The translations under genes and the position numbers were made by a program. A stretch of DNA of 64,000 bases, from the NCBI RefSeq assembly GCF_014637725.1, contig NZ_BMFC01000002.1, positions 496,907 to 560,906 of the forward strand, given 5' to 3'. Of this stretch, positions 45,650 to 53,511 are shown piece by piece. The notes below the pieces were generated by a model that had not been told where the DNA came from, searched no databases, and worked only from the letters and a program-made list of their open reading frames with translations. Position 1 is the first letter of the stretch. Each line of letters begins with the position of its first letter. The stretch is from Marivita lacus. GTDB taxonomy: Bacteria > Pseudomonadota > Alphaproteobacteria > Rhodobacterales > Rhodobacteraceae.

Positions 45650-46150
45650 TCAGGAGCGTGTCGCCACAGGCGCGCAGCTGGTGGTGAACATCTCGACCAG
45701 ATCACCGGTGCGGGTGTCGGATGTCGTCGGGGTGCAACTGGTGGTGAACATCTCGACCAGATCGCCGGTGCGGGTGTCGGACGTCGTCGGGGCGCAGCTT
45801 GTGGTGAACATCTCGACCAGATCGCCGGTGCGGGTGTCGGACGTCGTCGGGGTGCAGCTTGTGGTGAACATCTCGACCAGATCGCCGGTGCGGGTGTCAG
45901 ACGTCGTCGGGGCGCAGCTGGTGGTGAACATCTCGACCAGATCACCGGTGCGGGTGTCAGACGTCGTCGGGGTGCAGCTGGTGGTGAACATCTCGACCAG
46001 ATCACCAAGACGGGTGTCGGATGTCGTCGGCGTACAGCTCGTGGTGAACATCTCGACTGCGTCTCCACCATGCATATTACGGCAGATGTCGGTATTACGC
46101 TGATTTACATGAAGGTTTTCGATAGTCTGGAGTTTACGAGCTGCAGTCAT
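45650..46150 (-). CDS. Repeat protein with seven 20-residue VEMFTTSC units (possible multi-core peptide precursor)
   Basis: This 166-residue protein has a 28-residue leader-like start (MTAARKLQTIENLHVNQRNT, then DICRNMHG). Seven tandem copies of a 20-residue unit of the form GDLVEMFTTSC[A/T]PTTSDTRT follow; the last is cut short as CAPVATRS. Each unit holds one cysteine preceded by Thr-Thr-Ser. The residue after cysteine runs T, T, A, T, A, T, A. The ATG at 46150 has a perfect ATAGGAGG site. There is no signal peptide or membrane span. The design recalls ribosomally made, modified peptide precursors with several cores, but no known maturase is adjacent. A repetitive binding or structural protein is the alternative. 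Confidence 0.75.
   Translation of the reverse strand: MTAARKLQTIENLHVNQRNTDICRNMHGGDAVEMFTTSCTPTTSDTRLGDLVEMFTTSCTPTTSDTRTGDLVEMFTTSCAPTTSDTRTGDLVEMFTTSCTPTTSDTRTGDLVEMFTTSCAPTTSDTRTGDLVEMFTTSCTPTTSDTRTGDLVEMFTTSCAPVATRS
45672..46056 (-). repeat. 60-bp tandem repeat array, about 6.4 copies
   Basis: An exact 60-base period runs from 45672 to 46056 inside the repeat-protein gene. Copies differ at only a few positions, mostly silent (for example cagctg, caactg or cagctt before the shared gtggtgaacatctcgac block). The near-identity implies recent expansion or gene conversion. Since 60 is divisible by three, several other frames also stay open through the array. They lack proper starts and are not genes. 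Confidence 0.95.
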
Positions 46151-46483
46151 GTTGGCCTCCTATGGCTGGGTTGATGGACCAACGCTGACACGCAAAAGAT
46201 GAATTTGAGAAGATGAAATATCGTTAAACGGGTGTATCCAAGAGTTATCCACATGAGGATTCGCCCATAGGTTGTTCAGGACGCGAAACTCCTGACGTTA
46301 TCAACAGATCGGAAAAATCTGGGGATAAGTTTCGGTGCGGGCGATCTGGTGCCCCGCAGACCTCGTCCGATGCCCCTGCCCGACACCGAATCCCCTCACC
46401 AAACACCAACTTCGATTCGTCCAGATCCCGGCTTGTGCGGGGTCGGTCTTCTTGGGATAGAGGGGCAATCGGGGAGACAGCAC
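46151..46483. promoter_or_regulatory. Divergent promoter region with DnaA-box-like sites
   Basis: This 333-base stretch separates the repeat-protein gene from divergent xth and holds no gene. The left part is AT-rich (GAATTTGAGAAGATGAAATA). A perfect DnaA-box match TTATCCACA is at 46245-46253, a one-mismatch TTATCAACA at 46298-46306, and an inverted TTATCCCCA at 46320-46328. The sites may let DnaA or another regulator act on the flanking promoters. It lacks the size and neighbours expected of a chromosomal origin. Confidence 0.4.
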
Positions 46484-47266
46484 ATGAAAATCGCCACGTT
46501 CAACATCAACGGCATCAAGGCCCGCCTGCCCGCCCTGACCGACTGGCTGCGCGACAGCGCGCCCGATGTGGCGGTGCTTCAGGAAATCAAATCGGTGGAC
46601 GAGGCGTTCCCGCGCGAAGCGATCGAGGACCTGGGCTATGCGGTCGAGACTCACGGGCAGAAGGGGTTCAACGGTGTTGCGATCGTCTCGAAACTGCCGC
46701 TCGAAGATGTGACGCGCGGCCTGCCCGGCGATGACAGCGACGAACAGGCCCGCTGGATCGAGGCAACGGTGATCGGAGAACGTGATGCGGTGCGTGTCTG
46801 CGGGCTGTACCTGCCCAATGGCAACCCTGTGCCGGGGCCGAAATACGATTACAAGCTGGACTGGATGAAACGGCTGGAGGCGCGGGCGCGCGACCTGATG
46901 GCCAACGAGATGCCCGCGCTGATGGCGGGGGATTACAACATCATCCCGCAGGCCGAAGATGCCGCCAGACCGGAACTCTGGACCGAGGACGCGCTTTTCC
47001 GCCCCGAATCCCGCGCCGCGTTCCGGCGCATCCTCAACCTTGGTTTCACCGAGGCGTTCCGCGCCTGCACGCAGGGTGGCGGGCATTATTCGTTCTGGGA
47101 TTACCAGGCGGGCGCGTGGGAACGGAACAACGGCATCCGCATCGACCATGTGCTGATGACGCCGGCCTGTGCCGACATGCTGACCGAATGCTGGATCGAA
47201 AGCGCCGTGCGCGGGCGGGAAAAGCCGTCGGATCACGTGCCGGTCTGGGTGTCGCTGACGGCCTGA
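46484..47266 (+). CDS. xth: Exodeoxyribonuclease III
   Basis: This 260-residue endonuclease/exonuclease/phosphatase-fold enzyme is an abasic-site endonuclease and 3'-exonuclease of base excision repair. Key residues are visible: Glu34 in VLQEIKS, the AGDYNIIP block near residue 149 with catalytic Asp and Asn, and the terminal SDHVPVW with the active-site histidine. RIDHVLMTP holds a further metal-site aspartate. The ATG at 46484 gives MKIATFNINGIKARL, the standard start. It is divergent from the repeat-protein gene and followed after 75 bases by bolA. Confidence 0.95.
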   Translation: MKIATFNINGIKARLPALTDWLRDSAPDVAVLQEIKSVDEAFPREAIEDLGYAVETHGQKGFNGVAIVSKLPLEDVTRGLPGDDSDEQARWIEATVIGERDAVRVCGLYLPNGNPVPGPKYDYKLDWMKRLEARARDLMANEMPALMAGDYNIIPQAEDAARPELWTEDALFRPESRAAFRRILNLGFTEAFRACTQGGGHYSFWDYQAGAWERNNGIRIDHVLMTPACADMLTECWIESAVRGREKPSDHVPVWVSLTA

Positions 47267-47341
47267 CCTGCAGCACCGTCTTGCGGAATGCCGAGGCCCG
47301 GCATACATCTTTTGCAACGCCCACAACCGGAGAGCAGCGCC

Positions 47342-47584
47342 ATGGCCATGCACGCGCAGGAAATCGAAGAACTGATCCGCGCCGAATTTCCCAACGCCCG
47401 GATCACGATCACCGATCTTGCGGGAGACGGAAACCACTATGCCGCAGAGGTGATCGACGAAAGCTTCAAGGGCAAGAACCGGGTGCAACAGCAGCGCGCG
47501 GTCTATGCGGCCCTCAAAGGCAAGATGGATGGCTCGCAAGGCGAATTGCACGCGCTGGCCCTGACCACGAAAGCCCCGGACTGA
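47342..47584 (+). CDS. bolA: BolA family protein
   Basis: This 80-residue protein has the BolA fold (MHAQEIEELIRAEFPNARITITDLAGDGNHYAAEVIDESFKGKNRVQQQRAVYAALKGKM), including the conserved FKGKNRVQQQRAVYAAL helix. BolA-like proteins form [2Fe-2S]-bridged heterodimers with monothiol glutaredoxins; grxD lies two small genes downstream, which supports that partnership. The histidine in GDGNHYAAEV is the expected cluster ligand. The stop overlaps the next small gene (TGATG). Confidence 0.9.
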   Translation: MAMHAQEIEELIRAEFPNARITITDLAGDGNHYAAEVIDESFKGKNRVQQQRAVYAALKGKMDGSQGELHALALTTKAPD

Positions 47585-47697
47585 TGTCGGCGCGGGTGTG
47601 GACTATCGCCATGATCCTGCTGGTCGGGCCATTTGCGTATTTCACATGGCGCAGACCCGGATCGCATGATGGCCCGCCCAAGGCAGGCACGCCATGA
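47584..47697 (+). CDS. Small single-span membrane protein (37 residues)
   Basis: The gene encodes MSARVWTIAMILLVGPFAYF followed by TWRRPGSHDGPPKAGTP, with one hydrophobic span and a polar tail. It overlaps the bolA stop by one base and the next small gene by four, which argues that it is translated as part of the bolA-grxD operon. No family is recognised. Similar small membrane proteins in this operon could anchor or sense iron-sulfur status, but that is speculation. Confidence 0.5.
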   Translation: MSARVWTIAMILLVGPFAYFTWRRPGSHDGPPKAGTP

Positions 47698-47831
47698 TGG
47701 ACTTTCTGACCAACACCTGGCCGATGTTCGCCGCCATCGGCCTTGTCACCGTGATAACTATTGGCGCAACCATGCCGTATATCCGCAAGGACCGGAAACG
47801 CCGCGAAGAGATGGAGCAAGACAATGACTGA
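47694..47831 (+). CDS. Small single-span membrane protein (45 residues)
   Basis: The gene encodes MMDFLTNTWPMFAAIGLVTV and ITIGATMPYIRKDRKRREEM, with one membrane span followed by a strongly basic then acidic tail. It overlaps the preceding small gene by four bases (ATGA) and grxD by eight, so it is translationally coupled to both. The overlap pattern and conserved-looking charged tail support a real gene. Its function is unknown. Confidence 0.55.
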   Translation: MMDFLTNTWPMFAAIGLVTVITIGATMPYIRKDRKRREEMEQDND

Positions 47832-48186
47832 CGCGAAACAGAAGATCGAAGAGACCGTCAAGGCCAATGACGTGGTGCTTTACATGAAGGGCACCAAGGC
47901 GATGCCGCAATGCGGGTTCTCCAGCAAGGTGGCGGGCGTGCTGAACTACATGGGTGTTGATTATGCCGATGTGAACGTTCTGTCCGACGAGAACATCCGT
48001 CAGGGCATCAAGGAATATTCCGACTGGCCGACCATTCCGCAGCTTTATGTCAAAGGCGAATTCGTCGGCGGCTGTGACATCATCACCGAGATGACGCTGT
48101 CGGGCGAGCTGGACCAGCTGTTCGACGCAAACGGCGTCACCTATGACAAGGATGCTGCCGAAAAAATCCGTGAAGCGAACGCCTGA
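47824..48186 (+). CDS. grxD: Monothiol glutaredoxin
   Basis: This 120-residue Grx4-type protein has the CGFS active site (Cys30) in GTKAMPQCGFSSKVAGVLNYMGV, then SDWPTIPQLYVKGEFVGGCDIITEM, the glutathione-binding and cluster-dimer motifs. Such proteins bind a glutathione-ligated [2Fe-2S] cluster and pass it to targets or to BolA. It ends the bolA operon and is followed by a clear terminator. Confidence 0.96.
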   Translation: MTDAKQKIEETVKANDVVLYMKGTKAMPQCGFSSKVAGVLNYMGVDYADVNVLSDENIRQGIKEYSDWPTIPQLYVKGEFVGGCDIITEMTLSGELDQLFDANGVTYDKDAAEKIREANA

Positions 48187-48208
48187 GCGTTCCTGCACCG
48201 CAAACGAC

Positions 48209-48236
48209 AAACGGCGCCCCACCCGGGCGCCGTTTT
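48209..48236 (+). terminator. Intrinsic terminator after grxD
   Basis: An 11-base-pair stem AAACGGCGCCC / GGGCGCCGTTT with loop CACCC is followed by T residues. It lies between grxD and the convergent zapA gene and could serve both directions. Confidence 0.9.
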
Positions 48237-48262
48237 GCATTTCAAGCGGGCCGTACCCTACT

Positions 48263-48655
48263 CTACCCGGCCTTGTCCTCGACGTCGCGGGCCAGCGCTT
48301 CGGCGCGTGCCGCGATTTCCTGCAGCGACTCCGTCACGTCCGTGGGGACCACCGGCACCTCGATGCGTTCGGGTTCGGGTGGCGGTGCGTCCTTGATCGC
48401 GCGCAGTTCCGACAGGTAGGCGGCGGCGCGGTCTTCGCTTTCGCGCAGCTTGTCCTCGAGCCCGGCAGTCTTGTCTGCCAGCATCAGCCCCGCCATCAGC
48501 AACATGCGCGCCTCGGGAATGCGCCCGACCTGCTGGGCCAGAACCTGCGCCTCGGTGTCCAGCATCCGGGCTGCGGAATGCAGATACTGCTCCTCACCCT
48601 CCTGGCAGGCCACGTCAAAGCTGCGACCGCCGATGGTGATTTCGACTTCGGGCAT
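48263..48655 (-). CDS. zapA: Cell division protein ZapA
   Basis: ZapA promotes FtsZ filament bundling at the division ring. The 130-residue protein shows the ZapA pattern VEITIGGRSFDVACQEGEEQYLHSAARMLDTEAQVLAQQVGRIPEARMLLMAGLMLADKTAGLEDKL, with a coiled-coil C-terminal part and a Pro/Glu-rich tail. The start overlaps the stop of the upstream coiled-coil gene by one base, so both are co-translated. Confidence 0.88.
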   Translation of the reverse strand: MPEVEITIGGRSFDVACQEGEEQYLHSAARMLDTEAQVLAQQVGRIPEARMLLMAGLMLADKTAGLEDKLRESEDRAAAYLSELRAIKDAPPPEPERIEVPVVPTDVTESLQEIAARAEALARDVEDKAG

Positions 48656-49197
48656 CAGTTCGCCTCCTCGGGTTCCGCCGCAGCCTCGAGCAGCGGAGTC
48701 AATGACGCGATGATGGCGCGGGTCTCGGCCGCCTCGACAGAGCGCGCGGCGCGCAGCCCTTCCAGTTCGGCCAGCATCGCCTTGTTGATCAGATGTGGTT
48801 CACCGACATTCTCGGACAGCGCGCGGCGCAGCTCTTCGTTGGTGGCGCGCAGCATCTCGTTGGACTGGCGAAGGCGTTGCAGATCGAGGTCCAACGCCGA
48901 CACATCGATCATAGGCGCCGCAGGACCCGAAGCGGCAGCGGCGGCTGCCTTGGCCGCTTCAAGCTCCTTGCGGTGGGTCTCATGCAGCTTGCGCACCCGC
49001 TCTTCCAACTGGGCATTGGCCAGCTTTTCCTCGTCCAGCGCATCCTGAAGCCGGGCGACCTCTGCCGGGTCGATGCCAGGCTCTGAAGGTGCCGCCGGCA
49101 CAGCCTGCGCCGCGCGTTCCTCAAGCTTGGCCACGCCTTGCGCAACCCTGTCCAGAGCCGCCGTGATGCGATGTTGCAACTCGTTGATTTGGGTCAT
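48655..49197 (-). CDS. Coiled-coil protein upstream of zapA
   Basis: This 180-residue protein is almost entirely coiled coil or disordered: MTQINELQHRITAALDRVAQ, VARLQDALDEEKLANAQLEERVRKLHETHRKELEAAK, and LDLQRLRQSNEMLRATNEELRRALSEN. Proteins of this type precede zapA in alphaproteobacteria, and the coupling suggests a role at the division ring, possibly like ZapB, which is an inference. The ATG at 49197 is chosen because upstream residues look non-coding. Confidence 0.7.
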   Translation of the reverse strand: MTQINELQHRITAALDRVAQGVAKLEERAAQAVPAAPSEPGIDPAEVARLQDALDEEKLANAQLEERVRKLHETHRKELEAAKAAAAAASGPAAPMIDVSALDLDLQRLRQSNEMLRATNEELRRALSENVGEPHLINKAMLAELEGLRAARSVEAAETRAIIASLTPLLEAAAEPEEAN

Positions 49198-49433
49198 TTG
49201 CCTGATCCCCGTTTGTTGTGTGCCCGTCTGTGCCACGAAGACCATGGACACATTTTTCCGTGCTCTCGGAACGAATCGCTCCGCCCTCTTAATGTGAAAG
49301 TTTAACAACCCACATCCGAAAATGCGCCCCCTTATGCACAGGTGGCGCGGGCGTGGCGCTTGATCTCTGCGTTGACACTGGTATGAGCGCCCCAAAGATC
49401 CCCTTTGCCCCCATCATAAGGACGAGAAGGCCT

Positions 49434-51479
49434 GTGGATATCGAGACCCTCAAAGCCCAGAACCCCGATCATTGGAACAAGGCGGCGGCGATCCGCGCGC
49501 TGACGCTGGACGCGGTGGCTGCCGCGAATTCCGGTCACTCGGGCATGCCCATCGGCATGGCGGACGTGGCCACTGTTCTCTACGAAAAGCACCTGAAATT
49601 CGACGCCGCCCGCCCCGACTGGCACGACCGCGACCGGTTCATTCTGTCGGCCGGTCACGGTTCAATGCTGCTCTATTCCCTGCTTTATCTGGTGGGCGAT
49701 GCAGAGATCACGCTGGATCAGGTCAAGAACTTCCGCCAGTGGGGAGCCAAGACCGCAGGCCATCCCGAAAACTTCCTCGCGCAAGCCATTGAAACCACAA
49801 CCGGTCCGCTGGGTCAGGGTCTTGCCAACTCCGTTGGCTTCGCCATGGCCGAAGAAGCGCTGCGCGCGCGCTTCGGCAAGAAGCTGGTCGATCACCACAC
49901 CTATGTCATCGCGGGCGATGGCTGCCTGATGGAGGGCATCAGCCACGAGGCCATCGGCATCGCCGGGCGTCAGGAACTGTCGCGGCTGATCGTCTTCTGG
50001 GACAACAACAACATCACCATCGATGGCACGGTCGATCTGTCTGACCGCACTGATCAGGTGGCGCGCTTTACCGCCGCGGGCTGGCATGTGCAGGACATCG
50101 ACGGCCACAATCCGGCCGAGATCGACGCATCCATCACGGCGGCGAAAGCCGACAAACGCCCGTCGATGATCGCCTGCAAGACACATATCGCCCTGGGGCA
50201 CGCGGCGCAGGACACGTCCAAGGGCCACGGCGCACTGACCAACGCGGACCAGAACGCCGAGGCCAAGGCCGTCTGGGGTTGGACCACCGGCCCGTTCGAA
50301 GTGCCCGCCGAGATCAAGTCAGCATGGGAAGAGATCGGTCGCCGCGGTGCTGCGGCGCGCGCCGACTGGGAGGCGCGACTGGCGGAGATGTCTGCGTCAC
50401 GTCAGGCCGAGTTCGCCCGCACGATGGCAGGTGAAGCGCCGAAAAACCTGTCCTCGACCATCAAGGCGCTGAAAAAGCAGATCAGCGAAAGCGCGCCGTC
50501 TGTAGCGACGCGCAAAAGCTCCGAAATGGTGCTCGAAGTCGTCAACCCGATCCTGCCGGAAACCATCGGCGGGTCAGCCGACCTCACCGGCTCGAACAAC
50601 ACCAAGACGGGTGACCTGGGCGTGTTCGACGTGGACAATCGCAAGGGCCGTTATGTCTATTGGGGCATCCGCGAGCACGGCATGGCGTCGGCGATGAACG
50701 GCATGGCGCTGCATGGCGGCATCCGCCCCTATGGCGGCACGTTCATGTGTTTCACCGATTACGCCCGCCCGGCAATGCGCCTGTCGGCGCTGATGCAGGT
50801 GCCAACCGTCTACGTGATGACCCACGATTCCATCGGCCTGGGCGAAGACGGTCCGACGCACCAGCCGATCGAACATCTGGCGATCAGCCGCGCGACGCCA
50901 AACACGCTGGTGTTCCGCCCCGCCGACACGGTGGAAACCGCCGAGGCGTGGGAGATTGCGCTGACCCAGACGAAGACGCCGTCGGTGCTGTCGCTGACGC
51001 GGCAGAACCTGCGCACCGTGCGAACCGAGCACAAGACCAAGAACCTGACCGCGCAGGGCGCCTATGTTCTGGCCGATGCCGAAGGCAAGCGTCAGGCGAT
51101 CCTGATGGCGACCGGATCGGAAGTCGAGATCGCGATGGCGGCGCGGGACATGCTGCACGCCGAGGGGATCGGCACGCGGGTCGTGTCCATGCCCTGCTGG
51201 GAGCTGTTCGAGGAACAGGACGAGGCCTATCGCAAGCGCGTGCTTCCGGGTGGTCCGGTGCGCGTGGCGGTCGAGGCGGGTATCCGCTTTGGCTGGGACC
51301 GCTGGCTGTTCGGAGAGCGCGGCAAGCGCGAGAAGTCCGGGTTCATCGGCATGCACGGGTTCGGAGCATCGGCCCCTGCGGAAACGCTTTACGAGAAGTT
51401 CGGTATCACGGCAGAGAGCGTGGCACAAAAGGTGCGCGATCTGGTCGAGGGCCGTTGGCAGGCTGATCCGCGCACGTAA
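49434..51479 (+). CDS. tkt: Transketolase
   Basis: Transketolase moves two-carbon units between sugar phosphates in the pentose phosphate pathway, using thiamine diphosphate. The 681-residue protein shows the proton-transfer His35 ([15 protein letters not shown]), the ThDP motif GDG at 161-163 with [10 protein letters not shown], and the [15 protein letters not shown] and [19 protein letters not shown] blocks of the pyrimidine domain. A GTG start at 49434 is preferred, with AAGGACGAGAAGG upstream; ATG 49383 is an alternative. It is divergent from the coiled-coil/zapA pair and followed by a cluster of palindromes. Confidence 0.95.
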   Translation: MDIETLKAQNPDHWNKAAAIRALTLDAVAAANSGHSGMPIGMADVATVLYEKHLKFDAARPDWHDRDRFILSAGHGSMLLYSLLYLVGDAEITLDQVKNFRQWGAKTAGHPENFLAQAIETTTGPLGQGLANSVGFAMAEEALRARFGKKLVDHHTYVIAGDGCLMEGISHEAIGIAGRQELSRLIVFWDNNNITIDGTVDLSDRTDQVARFTAAGWHVQDIDGHNPAEIDASITAAKADKRPSMIACKTHIALGHAAQDTSKGHGALTNADQNAEAKAVWGWTTGPFEVPAEIKSAWEEIGRRGAAARADWEARLAEMSASRQAEFARTMAGEAPKNLSSTIKALKKQISESAPSVATRKSSEMVLEVVNPILPETIGGSADLTGSNNTKTGDLGVFDVDNRKGRYVYWGIREHGMASAMNGMALHGGIRPYGGTFMCFTDYARPAMRLSALMQVPTVYVMTHDSIGLGEDGPTHQPIEHLAISRATPNTLVFRPADTVETAEAWEIALTQTKTPSVLSLTRQNLRTVRTEHKTKNLTAQGAYVLADAEGKRQAILMATGSEVEIAMAARDMLHAEGIGTRVVSMPCWELFEEQDEAYRKRVLPGGPVRVAVEAGIRFGWDRWLFGERGKREKSGFIGMHGFGASAPAETLYEKFGITAESVAQKVRDLVEGRWQADPRT

Positions 51480-51519
51480 GCGATTTGGCGGCCCTGCCAT
51501 TTTGCGGGGTCGCCGGATT

Positions 51520-51669
51520 GCGATGCATCGCATGCACGCTTTGACGCGTTCAGTTGCCCCCGGTGATGCATTGGGCCTCGCTGCGTCGACGCAGCGCCAA
51601 AACGCGTTGACGCGTTTTGGGCTTTACCCTGCGAGCGCAGCACAGTGTCAGAACCGCTGCGACGCGGTT
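51520..51669. repeat. Cluster of four palindromes after tkt
   Basis: Four inverted repeats occur within 150 bases: GCGATGCATCGC at 51520-51531, GCTGCGTCGACGCAGC at 51580-51595, AAAACGCG-TTGA-CGCGTTTT at 51599-51618 and AACCGC-TGCGAC-GCGGTT at 51652-51669. The third shares the TTGA loop and GACGCG wording of the repeats after mfd and scpB. The last overlaps the 3' end of the convergent hypothetical gene. They may serve as bidirectional transcript ends. Confidence 0.6.
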
Positions 51670-51941
51670 TCATTCCCCGGCCACGCCCGTTGCGACAGCG
51701 TCGGTGGATCGCGATTGACCACAAGCCGCACCGGGTCGCGGTTGCAGAAGACCACAAGCTGATCGGCGTTTTCAACTAGGGTGAAGCCGCGCCTGCGTAC
51801 TTCGTGCACAAACGCTTCGCGGCCTGCATAGCGTTCGACATCGCGGGTGGCACGGTGGATCACACCACCCCGCCCAACCGCCTTGGCAGAGAAGACGTTG
51901 CGGATCCAGGTATCGGGGTCAAGATAAGAGGGAATCGTCAT
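51648..51941 (-). CDS. Conserved hypothetical protein of Rhodobacteraceae
   Basis: This 97-residue protein reads MTIPSYLDPDTWIRNVFSAK, AVGRGGVIHRATRDVERYAGREAFVHEVRRRGFTLVENADQLVVFCNRDPVRLVV. Close relatives in the family are, as I recall, sometimes labelled phosphoribosylanthranilate isomerase, but it is far too short and lacks that barrel, so the label should not be trusted. The ATG at 51941 matches the usual start. The gene lies between tkt and the DUF808 gene. Its function is unknown. Confidence 0.65.
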   Translation of the reverse strand: MTIPSYLDPDTWIRNVFSAKAVGRGGVIHRATRDVERYAGREAFVHEVRRRGFTLVENADQLVVFCNRDPVRLVVNRDPPTLSQRAWPGNETASQRF

Positions 51942-51987
51942 GCCGCCCAACCTAGCGCGAAACTGGTTAAGACAGGCTTAACGCAGC

Positions 51988-52944
51988 TCAGGCGCCTTTG
52001 GGCATCACCGCCGTCCAGACCGGCGTGATGATCTTGACCCCGACCGGGATCAGGATCAGCCCCCAGATGAACCCCAGAATGAAATCGAACCCGGCCGTGA
52101 CCGCCCATTCGATGAACCCCTGCCCGGCCCCAACAGCGACCGCCACATGGTGAATGGCGTCCTCGGGCCAGTGCCAGCCCATCTGCGCCACGGAATGCAC
52201 GATGATCGACCCGCCGACCCAGAGCATCGCCGCCGTGCCCACCACGGTCAGCCCCGTCAGAAACCATGGCATGAACTTGACGATCCCGCGCCCCAGCGCG
52301 CGGGTCACGCCAAGCCGCCCCACCTGGCTGAGCCAGAGGCCGACGTCGTCCATCTTCACGATCACCGCCACCGCGCCATAGACGGCGAGTGTCACCATGA
52401 TCCCGACCACCGCCAGCGTCGCGCCCTGAATCCAGATGTTGTCGACCTCGATCACCGACAGCGCGATGGTCATGATCTCGGCCGACAGGATGAAATCCGT
52501 CTTGATCGCGCCTTTGACCTTTTCCTCCTCTAGGTGAAGCGGATCACCGATGTCATGGCTGCCATCCGGTCCGCCGGAATGATCATCATGCGGGCGCAGC
52601 ACATGCACGATCTTTTCTGCGCCCTCGAAACACAGGTAACTGCCGCCGAGGATCAGCAAGGGCGGGATCAGCCACGGCGCGAATGTCGACAGGAGCAAGG
52701 CGGCAGGGAGCAGGAACACCAGCTTGTTGATCAGCGATCCGCGCGCGATCCGCCAGATGATCGGCAATTCGCGGGCGGGCGCGAATCCGTGCAGGTATTT
52801 CGGGGTCACCGCCGCGTCGTCGATCAGGACACCCGCGGTCTTGGACCCGGCCTTGGCCGCCGCAGCACCAATGTCATCCACCGAGGCCGCCGCCACCTTG
52901 GCGATGGCCGCCACGTCGTCGAGAAGTGCCAACAATCCGCTCAT
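51988..52944 (-). CDS. DUF808 family membrane protein (YedI-like)
   Basis: This 318-residue protein has the DUF808 pattern: MSGLLALLDDVAAIAKVAAASVDDIGAAAAKAGSKTAGVLIDDAAVTPKYLHG. ELPIIWRIARGSLINKLVFLLPAALLLSTFAPWLIPPLLILGGSYLCFEGAEKI and LEEEKVKGAIKTDFILSAEIMTIAL follow. About seven hydrophobic spans are visible. The family is widespread but functionally uncharacterised. The ATG at 52944 overlaps the DoxX stop by one base, so the pair is co-translated. Confidence 0.85.
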   Translation of the reverse strand: MSGLLALLDDVAAIAKVAAASVDDIGAAAAKAGSKTAGVLIDDAAVTPKYLHGFAPARELPIIWRIARGSLINKLVFLLPAALLLSTFAPWLIPPLLILGGSYLCFEGAEKIVHVLRPHDDHSGGPDGSHDIGDPLHLEEEKVKGAIKTDFILSAEIMTIALSVIEVDNIWIQGATLAVVGIMVTLAVYGAVAVIVKMDDVGLWLSQVGRLGVTRALGRGIVKFMPWFLTGLTVVGTAAMLWVGGSIIVHSVAQMGWHWPEDAIHHVAVAVGAGQGFIEWAVTAGFDFILGFIWGLILIPVGVKIITPVWTAVMPKGA

Positions 52945-53333
52945 CACGTTACCCCGTGTTTGTGTCCGCCAAGGACATACCGTCCCGGGCCGTGCGCCGC
53001 CAGTACCAGACAGCCCCCGGCAATGGCCCAGTTCTTGACGAAGATGCTCATTTGCCACGGATCGCCCGGCAGGAAGTGGAACAGGCTCGTCACCCCGCAA
53101 TACAGCGCCAGCAGCGCCGCCACCGGGCGCACCGCCCATCCCGCCACCAATGCCAGACCAGCGAGCGCATTGAACCCCAAGGCGGGCCAGACCAGCAGGT
53201 CGGGCAGGCCACGATCCGTCAGCAGCGCCATCGACGAGCCCGGGTCCAGCACCTTCTGCGCCGCGCCCGCCAGGAACAGACAGGCGATCAGGCAGCGTCC
53301 GACGAGCACCGCGATATCGGCCGTCGACGTCAT
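52944..53333 (-). CDS. DoxX family membrane protein
   Basis: This 129-residue protein has four hydrophobic segments in the DoxX/DoxD-like arrangement (VLVGRCLIACLFLAGAAQKVLDP, LGFNALAGLALVAGWAVRPVAALLALYC, FVKNWAIAGGCLVLAAHGPG). DoxX proteins are linked to quinone-dependent or oxidative-stress functions, but no specific role can be assigned. It precedes the DUF808 gene in a two-gene operon, divergent from the first gap gene. Confidence 0.75.
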   Translation of the reverse strand: MTSTADIAVLVGRCLIACLFLAGAAQKVLDPGSSMALLTDRGLPDLLVWPALGFNALAGLALVAGWAVRPVAALLALYCGVTSLFHFLPGDPWQMSIFVKNWAIAGGCLVLAAHGPGRYVLGGHKHGVT

Positions 53334-53361
53334 TATTTCAGATTCCGCAACATCTCCGCAG

Positions 53362-53428
53362 TGTTACCGCAAACCGTCGCAAAGCGTTAGCGCCATCATG
53401 TCTTCAAAGTACACCTTTTGCGCTAACA
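53362..53428. promoter_or_regulatory. Cluster of LacI-type operator-like sites upstream of the first gap gene
   Basis: Three partial matches to the palindrome TGTTAGCGCTAACA occur upstream of the GAPDH gene at 53512: TGTTACCGCAAACC (53362-53375), CGTTAGCGCCATCA (53385-53398) and CTTTTGCGCTAACA (53415-53428). LacI-family control of central carbon genes by sites of this form is known in Rhodobacter (CceR). Binding here is inferred from sequence only. Confidence 0.45.
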
Positions 53429-53511
53429 TGTTGTGAAATCGAGTCTTTTTACTTTGCGGATGCAGCATACCTCCGTATACGGGACACAGCCCAGGCGCAG
53501 GAGACTTGCTC

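Noticed and set aside
45672-46056. CRISPR array
   Set aside because: The 60-base units are contiguous, in frame and have no variable spacers.
45641-46174. Plus-strand frame across the 60-bp repeat array
   Set aside because: The repeat period is a multiple of three, so other frames stay open by construction. Only the minus-strand frame from 46150 has a perfect ribosome site and a sensible start.
46201-46340. Chromosomal origin of replication
   Set aside because: Only three DnaA-like boxes are present, with no origin-type neighbouring genes and a typical divergent promoter setting.
51648-51941. Phosphoribosylanthranilate isomerase
   Set aside because: The protein is 97 residues and has no barrel motifs. 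The label sometimes given to relatives appears to be an annotation error.
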